This document shows, one piece after another, positions 22,263 through 32,300 of a stretch of 64,000 bases of DNA. A program made the position numbers and the translations under genes. The stretch comes from Blastomyces gilchristii SLH14081 (lineage: Eukaryota; Ascomycota; Eurotiomycetes; Onygenales; Ajellomycetaceae): contig NW_003101676.1 in NCBI RefSeq assembly GCF_000003855.2, positions 2,168,875 to 2,232,874 on the forward strand, in the 5' to 3' direction. Under the pieces are notes generated by a model. The model was not told the DNA's origin. It made no database searches and saw only the letters and a list, made by a program, of their open reading frames with translations. Each line of letters opens with the position of its first letter. The stretch's first letter is position 1.

Positions 22263-22569
22263 CATGAAGATGTCTATGCATTGAAGTTGATAATCTTAAT
22301 TATAATCTTATGTTAGAACTCATCTGACTATCTGAATAAGACATCTTGTTGAATGCTTAAAACAGGAGCTTGATATTCTCTAACAATGATAGAATTCATG
22401 AAGACAATATTCACAAGACTATGAACCTTACACAGATCTCTGTCAACACTTAAAAAATGCTCTGAAAAACAAGTCATCAAAACTGCTGACAAAATCATCA
22501 ACAGCAAGATCATGTATCAATCTATTCCGCCAGCCTGGCTGATATCAAGAAAGCTTTAGAGAAGTTATC

Positions 22570-22861
22570 TGTCGGATTGAGTGTCACGGATGAATATGTT
22601 GAAGACATATGAATCTTATCTGTATCAAGATCTGCTTGTTCTATTATCCGTACACTATCTAATATATCTATTTCATACAAAAGATGGAGCTATTTATAGT
22701 AAAATATATGTGCGAGCCAAGAGAGCTAGCATAAGCGAGTATTAGACAAGCGTTGTAGTAAGCTGATGATGATGAGAAATATTGTAGTAATACAATGTTG
22801 GTGGCGTTCAGTAATACGATGTTGGTGGCATTCAGTAGTGTATAACCTCTTTTTCCTGACA
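22570..22861 (-). repeat. Copia 3' LTR
   Basis: 292 bp, TG...CA ends. Nearly identical to 28021-28312. The + strand motif CACCCCCTT immediately right of it is the polypurine tract on the element strand. Confidence 0.95.
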
Positions 22862-22961
22862 CACCCCCTTCAGCGAATGTAACATGTAAATGAAAGTGTA
22901 AATGAAGCTGCAACAAAAAGAGTGTAGATGAATCTGTAGAGATTACATCAAGATAGATCAT

Positions 22962-23828
22962 TTAATCTGCTTGCGCCTTGATGATATCTGATATATCAAC
23001 TAGGCCTAGCATCTTGACGAATTCTGTATGTTTCTGGCGTGGCAGAGCCTTAGTGAGGCCATCCGCTGGCATCTGGGCCGTAGGCACCCAATCAACTGTA
23101 ATATCGCCGGATTGAACACATTCTCGGAGCCAGCTTCCATATATATCAATGTGGCGGAGCTTCGTGGTTATAGAGGGGTCTTCCTTCGTAAGAATGCCAA
23201 CAGTTTGACGGTTATCACATTGAATACGGATCTTGTGGCCAGGTTCAAATTGGATATGTTGGAAGAACCTATCCCACCAGATAGACTCCTTGCCAGCTCG
23301 TGAGATAGCAACAAGCTCAGCTTCTGTGGTAGATGTAGTTATGATTGTCTGCCTATTTGATTTCCAATCAACGGCCCCACCGAATAGTTTGAAGATATAT
23401 CCTTGTGTAGAGCGGCGATCCGGATTATCTGCGAAAGAGGCATCACTGGCGGCTTCAATGATATCAGGTTTGAGATCAAGTTGTAGAGGTCTGCCAATGT
23501 TACCATCATATTGGATAGCGAGATTCTTCGTATCGCGTAGATAAGATATCATTCTATCCACCTCTGATGAGTGGTGTTCCGATGGATTTGTCATGAATGT
23601 AGCTAGTTTACTCACTGCATATGCGATATCAGGGCGAGTCATCACCGCTGAGTAGATGCAGGAGCCGATATGTTGTTGATAATGATGGATTTTTGCGGAT
23701 CTAGCTGGCTCATTAAAAGGCTCTAACAGAGCACCAGTTAGTGGGGTATATGCCTTGCGGGCGTGTGCGAGATGATATGTATCAACTATCTTATCAATAT
23801 AGGCATCCTGGCATAGCCAGAGCTTCAA
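22962..23828 (-). pseudogene. Copia RT C-terminal part and RNase H
   Basis: 288-residue open segment: KLWLCQDAYIDKIVDTYHL (RT thumb/connection), SCIYSAVMTRPDIAYAVSKL, then RNase H with DASFADNPDRRSTQGYIFKL, DWKSNRQTIITTSTTEAEL and VAISRAGKESIWWDRFF, and a C-terminal VDWVPTAQMPADGLTKALPR typical of copia. All expected acidic residues (D in DASFAD, E in TEAEL, D in CDNR) are present. It degrades the RNA strand of the hybrid during reverse transcription. It is part of a single Pol chain whose upstream segments are split by TGA codons; this piece itself is intact. Confidence 0.85.
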
Positions 23829-24740
23829 GTTGGGGCGATCGCGTATTATTCACATGTTGAGGAACCATTTCAAATCTCCCATCTGTCGGATCTTGTAGAT
23901 GTTTTTAAGATCTTCGATTAGTTGATCTCTTTCTTTTGAATCTTCTCATCGCGATAGGATGATGATATCATCCACATAGAAGAAGATGATTAATTGATCA
24001 TTAGAGAAGAGACATTGATCCTCTGACATAGAGGTGAAGCCTAATGTTCTCAATGTTGAAGATAGTTCATTTAACCAGAGAAGGGGTGATCTGTGTAATC
24101 CATATAGTGCTCATAGAAGTTTTAGCACATGGTTTGTACACTTCAAATTTTGCACCCCCTTCAACTTCCACCATCCATCGGGTAGTTCCACATATACTAG
24201 CTCATCAATATCACTATTAATGAAGGCATTGATTCCATCTAGCTGTTCCGCATCTAGATCAAATGCTGCTGTTAAAGCTAACAAGATTCGAAGATCTCTG
24301 GCTGCTAGAGTGTGGGCTTTTGTAGTGAGATCTGTGGTTGGTTGAAGATCTCCGCGTACGCAGATGTGAGCTTTGTATTTCAAAAGAAAACCTTCATCAT
24401 CGAATTTGTAGGTGAATACTCATTGTAGGGGAATAACTGGGACATCTCTCTGTGGTCTGCTAGTAATTTCATATGTATTTTGCAGAGATATACTATCCCA
24501 TTCCCATTTGACAGCATTCTCAAATTCTTCGCGATGTGGGTGTTTTTCAACATCTGCTCAGTGGTTTGGTGGATCTGGCATTTGAGATCTATGGATTCTT
24601 GAAGTCAATATGGATGCTGTTGATGTAGCAGTATTGTTGATAACTGTGAAAACAGTATTTGAAAATAAATGTTGAGACTTGTAGAAGTCTGAGTGTGATT
24701 GAGAGAATGCCTCATTTATCATTTATAACGGATTGTTTTT
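23829..24740 (-). pseudogene. Copia reverse transcriptase, N-terminal and catalytic part
   Basis: Contains DLTTKAHTLAARDLRILLAL and AAFDLDAEQLDGINAFINS (24111-24383), equal to the copia blocks ending D-V-x-x-A-F-L-x-G with one G and L altered, followed by ELVYVELPDGW. The catalytic box YVDDII is intact at 23978-23961. Stops between 24110 and 23850 are mostly TGA at positions that should be Trp or Arg. It copies element RNA into DNA in the particle. Confidence 0.75.
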
Positions 24741-26640
24741 GGCATTTGAAACTGTCACAAGATGGACAGCTCTGTGTTTTCGTGTTCTGCGATCTTCAAT
24801 GATATTAGCTTCATCAAAATCAGCACTGATATCTTGAGCTCTAGGTGCAATGTTCCATGTTTGATTATCTATCACAGCTGGATGAGTATTAATATCAACA
24901 TCGGGACCTGTTGGCTCTGGCGTTGGATCTGGTGTAGGAAGGATTGAAATGTCATGATGTTTATGCTCATTATTCTCCTCCTCTATTTTTTCAGAGCTTT
25001 GAGCATTTTCTTTGAGGCGAAAAACATCAATATCTGCATCTATAATCTCTTCCAATTGATTGATAGTAGTCATCGATGGTTCTCGAACTTCCATATGTAG
25101 AAGCTCCACCTCCTTAGATACTCAATCTCTTAGTTGTCTTTCAATGTAGGGGTCTTCTGGGTTGAATTTCCTATTCTCATCAAACACCACATCTCTTGCT
25201 CTTATCACCCGTTCTAAGTGTGGAATCCAAATTCGATAGATGTTTGTTGAATCATATCCAACTAGATATTCAATATGTGCTCGGGGATCTAGCTTCTGAG
25301 AGCGGTTTCTATTGAGGACTTCATCTGGTATCTTTGCATAGGTGCGACATCCGTAGATTCAAAGATGAGCACAGAAGTGAGGTTTGATTTGTAGGAATTC
25401 TTCCAATGCTCATAGAGATGACTTCCAATCTAGGATTCTAGTAGGGGTTCGATTCGCTAGGTAGGTGGCAGTAAGTGCAATCTCAGGGAATAGTGATTGT
25501 GGCAGAAGGGATTCTATCTGTAGAGTTCTTGTCTTTGTTAATAATATTGCTCCTGCTCGCTCTGCTGCACCATTTTGTTCATGGATATACTCTGAAGAAT
25601 ACTCCACCTCTAGGCCTTCATCATTCACTCAATTTGTGAAATCAACTGCTTCCTTGATTGCAGTATCATTGTTGATACAAATGATCTTTGTAGTACAGTT
25701 GAATTGACATTTAATTCAATTGATAGCTTGCTTAAGAGCTTTTCAGATATCTGATTTTCGGATAGCTGTTATAGCTATATGGAAACGTAGATAATCACAC
25801 ATGAAATGTATGAGATAACGCTCACCATTATAGCACTGTGTAGAGCCATGTGTGATATCCGCGTGTAGGCGTTCGAATGGTATTTGAGATCTAACATGGA
25901 GATGTCTAGATATTTGATTTTTTGCATTAGATAGATGGCAGGGTTTGCAAAGCTCAGTGGTAAGCTCATCCACAGCATCTTCTAGATTGGTGATTTGAAC
26001 GCCAGTTGCATCATTTGCAAGCTTTTGTATGGCGATTTTCAATGGATGTTCTAATCTCTTATGCCATGTTGATTGAGTAGCTATAGAGATCTTAGGTTTT
26101 TGAGAAGGTTTTGTGTGTATTGGCAGGTTGAAAGAAGGATTTGTAGAAGTTAAAGAATTTGAAGATATTGTTTTTTCAGATATAGTGATGTTAGATGTGT
26201 GTGGTGTGGTAACTGCATCAGCTTCGGTAGTGGATTTTTCTGAGATAGTTGAGAAAACAGTTATATCACTATATTCTGTAACTAGCAACCCCTCAAATAC
26301 TTCAACGCGTGCAAAGATTGTATTATCTGCGCATTTTCGCAATCTGAAGTCTTTTCCATCATAATAGATGCCTCCTATATGGAAACACGGTTTCCATGCG
26401 ATGATATTTGTATGGAAATTCGGGATGTAAGCCGCGTTGGTGAGTTTGACATTGAACTGCTTTCCTGCTTCATTTATCATGATAGTTCTAACAGTTTCAT
26501 AACCTTCAACTTTAGTGCTGGAATCACCTGTATAGACTTCCGCATTCTCGTTCACAGGTTTAAAGGATAGAAAATGTGTTCAATTATTGCATATATGCTG
26601 TTCCGCGCCAGTATCAAAGATCCAGGAGTTTCAGAGATAG
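24723..26640 (-). pseudogene. Copia protease and integrase
   Basis: In order on the minus strand: protease WIFDTGAEQHIC near 26630-26590 (catalytic DTG present); GAG-pre-integrase WHKRLEHPLKIAIQKL and H2C2 zinc residues (H...H...CKPCHLSN) at about 26080-25920; the core start PFERLHADITHGS; then after a TGA, NDEGLEVEYSSEYIHEQNGA with AERA (catalytic Glu region) at 25628-25500. 25109-24723 is the variable C-terminal linker rich in Asp/Glu/Pro. Integrase inserts the cDNA. Stops at about 26570, 25720, 25640 and 25400 break the frame, several of them TGA at Trp (for example TNWVNDEG). Confidence 0.8.
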
Positions 26641-27746
26641 GAGTGAGAATGTGAAGAGTTCATTGATATTTTTCGGATTTGCTGATCAATAGATTGATGA
26701 TTGATAGATTGAGGAACTGATTGCTTCAGAACCATTCCTCCTATGACTGCTTCATTGACATCTACCATATCTGTATTTGTGGATGAATCTCTAGATATCG
26801 CACGATCAACGCGTCTCTTCAATCCTTGATTTTTAAGAGCTTGATTGATCTGAGTTCTCTTCTCCCCATTTTCCTTCCATCCAGGTGGCTTTCTTGATGG
26901 ATTGAGATAGTAGCACTGAGCGTATCGGTGACGGGCTCCGCAGATGCAGTTTCTGAATGTTGCTGGTGATGATTGCTGAGATCTTCCATTAAGAGTAGCG
27001 AAGTTCATAGGTTTATCTTCTTTGAGAATACCCATTTCCCTATACCGTTCCTTGAAGTCCTTAACTAACTCTATCAAAGATATAACATCTTTATCACGTC
27101 GGACATCCTTAGTCCATGCTTGTGCATAACCTGCATCAATAGCTAGGTTTGCATTTAAGAAATCTTTCTTCAAGTTGAACTGTCCAGCTATATCCGCCTC
27201 TTTGATATCATCTTCAATGAGTGACCAGTCATTTAACCACTTCTCTATACCTCTGTTTTTCGGTGCTTTGCAGAGATCATGGTATCGGGTTCTCACATCA
27301 TCTTGATAGTCCGCGGTCGTGGGTGAGAGATGATCTCTTAATGAACAGATAATCTCCTTCACATCATCATCCTCGCTGCGTACATGTCGTAGCTCTGTGG
27401 CATCCACTGTTCTCCATATGACATCTCGTATCTTTGTCATACCTTCATTCAATTTCTCATATTTCATATATTTGATTTTCCACGCAGTGACCTTGATGTC
27501 ATATGCTATCTTGGCCTCCGCGGTGGCTTCTTCTGGACTCTCGGGTTCCAGAGGTTCTTCTAGTTCAGAGAAGATATCAGGTTTATCAAGATTGATGAAG
27601 TCTGATACCTTCTTGTCCTTTGCATATTCTAGCATATGCTTGTACCAAAGTTTCCAATCTCCAGGAACGCTAAGGTGTACTGTCGCACTAGACATTGTCT
27701 TGTCTGTCATATCGGTTATATTGAATGGATTGAGGAATCGGTTCAA
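26631..27746 (-). pseudogene. Copia Gag (371-aa open part)
   Basis: Begins MNRFLNPFNITDMTDKTMSS; the ATG at 27746 or the internal MSSATVHLSVPGDWKLWY could be the real start. Shows the UBN2/Gag-like core (YDIKVTAWKIKYMKYEKLNE, HDLCKAPKNRGIEKWLNDW) and a C-terminal zinc knuckle CICGARHRYAQC near residues 268-280. The frame ends YL-TGA-NSWIFDTGA, meaning the stop replaces a Trp and Gag was originally continuous with protease and Pol, as in many copia elements. Gag forms the particle shell. Length fits the family. Confidence 0.8.
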
Positions 27747-28007
27747 GTATTTGAGGATAGATATGATCAGAATTCAGGATGTATATCAGTTGAGTATTTC
27801 GGAATGTATACAAGTGAGGATCTATCATCTCAGTTCGAATGATAGTTATCAGTTTGAATGAGGATGGGAATCTGGTATGATATAACAGTCAAGTTGATCG
27901 GACCGTATATGAATGAGGATCAATCTTCTCAGTTTGAATGATTGTTGTCAAATTCAAATGAGGATTGCGATTGGTGGTTTATCACGCTTCTCTTCAGATG
28001 CTGCTTA

Positions 28008-28020
28008 CCGGGCTCATAAC
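28008..28020 (-). promoter_or_regulatory. Copia primer binding site (half initiator tRNA-Met)
   Basis: Directly after the 5' LTR the element strand reads GTTATGAGCCCGG. Its complement CCGGGCTCATAAC contains the anticodon arm of initiator tRNA-Met (GGGCTCATAACCC in eukaryotes). Drosophila copia and several fungal copia elements prime from an internally cleaved iMet tRNA in this way. Confidence 0.75.
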
Positions 28021-28312
28021 TGTCAGATTGAGTGTCACGGATGAATATGTTGAAGACATATGAATCTTATCTGTATCAAGATCTGCTTGTTCTATTATCT
28101 GTACACTATCTAATATATCTATTTCATACAAAAGATGGAGCTATTTATAGTAAAATATATGTGCGAGCCAAGAGAGCTAGCATAAGCGAGTATTAGATGA
28201 GTGTTGTAGTAAGCTGATGATGATGAGAAATATTGTAGTAATACGATGTTGGTGGCGTTCAGTAATACGATGTTGATGGCGTTCAGTAGTGTATAACCTC
28301 TTTTTCCTGACA
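28021..28312 (-). repeat. Copia 5' LTR
   Basis: 292 bp, same length as the other LTR, TGTCAG...CCTGACA. TSD TTATC follows at 28313-28317. Confidence 0.95.
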
Positions 28313-28317
28313 TTATC

Positions 28318-29845
28318 CCATACTACAACAACAGATTCTCATACAAAACTCTCTCAATAATATCATGAATATCTAGATGTCTTCTGACAAGATAACATTA
28401 CAAATTTACTCCTCTTACAAGGTTCAGAAATAGATCACAGTATTGAGTTAGAGACGCAGAATGATAAGGACTCTGAATCATCATAAGACCCTCTCTATAA
28501 TATGTCTTGAGATGAACTCCTTCTTCTTCAGAAGACACTCAATGATCTGTTAAATAAGAAATTCATATGTATTAGCAACTCTTCTGCTGCAGCTTCTATT
28601 CTTTTTGCAAAGAAACCAGGTGAAGAACTGTGATTCTGTGTGAACTATCAAGATCTGAACAGATTGACAAAGAAAGATCATTATTTCTTATTCCTCATCA
28701 ATGAAATCTTAGTATATATCAGATAAGCTCAATAATTTATAAAGTTAGATATCATCACTGTGTTTCATAAGATTCATATTACTGAAGAAGATGAATGACT
28801 TACTGCATTTCAAACATGTTATAATCTCTTTGAATGAGTAGTCATACTCTTTGAACTGATCAATGTCTTCAGTACATTTCAGAAGTATATCAACTGAGCA
28901 CTCTGAGACTTTCTTAATGAATTTGTATCTGCTTATCTAGATGACATTCTCATCTTCACTGATGAATTCAGAAAGAAACATCAAGAGCATGTGTGAAGAG
29001 TATTACAATAACTACAAGAAGCAGAACTATCAATTGATATTGACAAGTGTGATTTTGAAGTTAAGAGTACTAAATACTTAGATTTCATCATAGAAGCTGA
29101 TAAGGAAATTTGAATGAATTCTGAGAAGATCTCTGTCATTCTTGAATGAAAAGCTTCACACACTATGAAAGATGTATGAAGATTCATTGAATTTGCTAAC
29201 TTCTATCAGCAATTTATACAAAACTTCTCAGATATTATGAGACCACTTACAGAGCTCACTAAAAAGAACTCAGTATTTCAATGATCAGTGAACACTGAAG
29301 CTGCATTTACACAGATGAAGAAGATATTCATTAATACCTCTCTGCTGATAATATTCAATTCTGATCATGAGATAGTCATTGAAGCTGATTTCTCTGACTA
29401 TGTCACAGAAGAAGCTATATTGCAATATAATAATGAAGATATTCTACAATCATGCATCTTCATGTCTAAGAAACTGAGTTCTGCTGAATGCAATTACAAG
29501 ATCTATGACAAAGAACTTCTTACAATTATATACTGTCTAGAAGAATAAGACTCTGAACTTTGAAGTGTCTCTGAATTTGAGATAATCACAGATCATAAGA
29601 ATCTCAAGTACTTCACAACAACCTGTAAACTCACTGAATGACAGATGTGATGATCTGAGTTTCTAAGCTGCTCTCATTTTATAATACACTACTGCCCCGG
29701 CAGCCAGAACTCGATGGCAGATGCCCTCTCGCGATGAGAACAAGATATACTGTTCAATGTGATAGATACGCGCTTGATGAATTGAGAACACTGACTCTTG
29801 AATCTGAAGATATTAGTTGATCATGATGAGACCACTCATGACACT
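28318..29845 (+). pseudogene. RT and RNase H of chromovirus G2 copy 1
   Basis: After the copia insertion the G2 frame resumes: LLQKTLNDLLNKKFIC, FAKKPGEEL and FCVNYQDLNRLTKKDHYF at about 28550-28690; catalytic YLDDILIF at 28934-28957; then thumb and RNase H with EADFSDYVTEEAILQY and [15 protein letters not shown] at 29370-29520, ending HYCPGSQNSMADALSR near 29690-29740. V/I-D-Y is altered to V-N-Y, but Y-x-D-D survives. Many TGA codons replace Trp (EELWFCVNY). Plus 29288-29548 is the longest open piece. The region runs up to the G1 solo LTR at 29846. Confidence 0.8.
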
Positions 29846-30103
29846 TGTAAGAATAAGTGCTCGCAGGCGATTATTCGGGTGTTTGCAGCTTGGCGTGTTA
29901 TGTACTGTTAACTACTAGAAGTATTCACAGTAGAAAGATAAAATGTAGAAGTCAAATGTATAATAGCATTCAAGCTGAGTTATAAATAGTATTCGTGAAC
30001 TCCAGTCTATATAGTTGTGTGTAGCCAAGGGCCGCTAACCCTATTGATTACGCGAGAGATAGGAATAGAGGTAAAGAATCCGCGAGGAGCGGGATTTCTT
30101 ACA
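29846..30103 (-). mobile_element. G1 solo LTR with TSD ACACT
   Basis: 258 bp, reverse orientation, TGTAAGAA...TTCTTACA ends, with perfect ACACT duplications at 29841-29845 and 30104-30108. The sister G2 element at the same site reads continuously ...CATGACACTATATG, confirming an insertion. It retains CpG (ATTACGCGAGAG), so it is less mutated than its host and arose by LTR-LTR recombination of a G1 insertion. Confidence 0.95.
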
Positions 30104-30108
30104 ACACT

Positions 30109-30627
30109 ATACACACTTCACTAATCAGAACATTCTTCAGATCTACACTGAATGAATTGTGGCATACAACAGCTCAAACTGATGGACTTCTTCAAGCACT
30201 TATCAAAGCAGTATGTTAAGAAGCACTCTGATTTTCCCCAGAACTACATATAAGAACTGATATCTCAGAATGTTCAATTGATGACAATAACACTCTACAA
30301 TGCTGTGAATAACACTGAGTCTCTCACTTCAAATCCTTACACACCCAGATAATACAAGAGATGCATGATTTGTGTATAACTGGTTATTCAGACTGTGAAT
30401 AACTGTATAGAATGATCTCTCAAGAGTTCTACTAATCTGAGATATTAAACAGTATCAGATGCTTTATCTGAAACTGCAATCACTGTTCTTTCATTATCTT
30501 ATGAAAGAACTGTAGAAAAGATCTACTGAAATCACTCAATGTTTCTGATAGAATCTGATGAGATGTAGTAATTGACTTTGCTGTTAATCTATCTAAGAGT
30601 AAGAATTGTAAGAACATTCTGATCATT
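30109..30627 (+). pseudogene. RNase H-integrase linker of chromovirus G2 copy 1
   Basis: Collinear with 46960-47540 of the sister G2 element. It reads through the integrase N-terminal region to the start of the core (SKNCKNILII near 30590-30620), after which the G1 element interrupts it. Conserved residues are hard to assign because of dense stops. Confidence 0.6.
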
Positions 30628-30885
30628 TGTAAGAAATCCCGCTCCTCGCGGATTCTTTACCTCTATTCCTATCTCTTGTGTAACCAAGAGGGTTAGCGGC
30701 CCTTGGCTACACACAACTATATAGACTGGAGTTCGCGAATACTATTTATAACTCAGCTTAAATGCTATTATATATTTAATCTCTACATTTTATCTTTCTA
30801 TCATGAATACTTCTAGTAGTTAACAGTACATATCATGCCAAGCTGCAAACATCTGAATAATCACCTGTGAGCACTTATTCTTACA
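30628..30885 (+). repeat. G1 5' LTR
   Basis: 258 bp, TGTAAGAAATCCC...ATTCTTACA. The first ~60 bp still carry CpG; the rest shows C-to-T/G-to-A change relative to 1597-1848. Confidence 0.95.
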
Positions 30886-30917
30886 TTTCAAGCTCAGTCA
30901 GTCAGCAACTGCCTGTT

Positions 30918-32300
30918 ATGACTGAAAGAACTAGAAACTCACATACTTCAACCCCTGTGAACTCTACTGCAGGCACTCAGAAGCAGTCACCTGAATCATG
31001 AATAATTCTTATAAAAGAAGTCTCAGAGAACTTATCAACTACTCACAGAACATCATTCTCTGCATCTGTGACAGAGAAACTCTTCAAACTCATGAATAAA
31101 TCAATCTCAGTGAAGAACATTCTTGAGCATCTTCTGCAGAATCAAGCTATTTTTCTACAAGAAATACTTACTGTCTGCAAACACTCTTAAACTGAGTCTC
31201 TAGACATGATCTTCAGAGACACCTGCAAACTGAAAAGAAACTTCCCTAAGCTGTGATCACTTAAGGTCACTTATCAAACCACAATCTATAAAAGCTTTTG
31301 TGAGTTTGCATTTGAAATTGAATCACAAGCCCAGCTATGCAACATGAAAGATGAAGAAGCTGTTATCTATACAATAACAGATCTCTACTACACTGAAGCC
31401 AAGAACTGGCTGAATCATCTAGAGAATGATCATGAGAGATTCTACTGATCTGTTCTCAAGACCTATCTAGAGAACAAGTTGAGAGACTCTGTGAGCTGAA
31501 CAGAGAACACCTGAGTTGTGATCATCAATATTAGAAAAAGAGGTCAGGAATCTGATGAAGACTACTCACAACACTTCATGAAATTATGACATGAATTGAG
31601 ATCTGTGAAAACAGAGCTCTGAAACAAGACCTGAATGTTGATGTTTATAAAGAGACTGAATAAAGACATGCAGAACAAGCTCATTGAGCAAGGCTCTAAG
31701 TTCTTGACTCTGAAGGAACTGATGACTCTCATTCATCACTTGTGAATCACTGTGAGAGCCACAGATCTGTGAAGAGTGAATCACTGACTGACTCTGTGAG
31801 AATCAGAACAACAGAGAACAGATTTGTCAGAAAAAGATGACAAGACACAGAGAGATTCATATCTGACTGCTGAGTAGAGAGAGAGAGCTTCACAAGCTCT
31901 CATAAACAGAGTGTACAATAGAGAGATTAAGAAAAAGAGACTCTGCTTTATCTGTTCTAAATCAGAACATCTTCATGCAAACTGTTCAGACAAATCAAAA
32001 TAGAAATTTGAGAAGTCATGGACAGAGTCAGCAACAGCCTTCTTAAGAGTCTTGAAACTGACATCTGAATCTGTTGCTTCTCTGATGAAAATGCTTGCTT
32101 ATGAGAAGAGACTGTGCTGCAGTGCTGCTGCCCTGCAAGCATGAAAAGCATTGATGAACTCAGGATTCCAGATCACTGTAGTGTCTCTAAAGCTCGCAGA
32201 GTGAATGAGCTGAATGATGAGAACTGAGAATCTGCTCTTATAACAAGCAGAGTGTGAGAACTCAGACCTGAGAGCTGAGAGACTTATGAGAGCTATCTTT
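30918..32300 (+). pseudogene. Gag of chromovirus G1, full-length copy
   Basis: Homologous codon by codon to the intact N-terminal gag at 1881-2444, beginning MTERTRNSHTSTPV. The core YKSFCEFAFEIESQAQLCN and YTEAKNWLNHLENDHE is conserved. It continues past the point where the short copy is deleted, to an intact zinc knuckle CFICSKSEHLHANC at 31944-31985. TGG codons of the reference have become TGA (for example PESW to PES-stop near 30997). The protein would coat element RNA in the particle. Confidence 0.8.

Larger units (their letters stand above)
22570..28312 (-). mobile_element. Ty1/copia element inserted in G2, with TSD TTATC
   Basis: 5,743 bp with two 292-bp LTRs (22570-22861, 28021-28312) starting TGTCRGATTGAGTG and ending TTCCTGACA. 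The 5-bp duplication TTATC lies at 22565-22569 and 28313-28317. Gene order on the minus strand is gag, protease, integrase, RT, RNase H, which defines Ty1/copia. LTRs differ at only a few sites, and CpG is retained in much of the body, so this is the youngest or least mutated large element here. The PPT AAGGGGGTG abuts the 3' LTR, and a primer site matching initiator tRNA-Met follows the 5' LTR. Confidence 0.95.
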
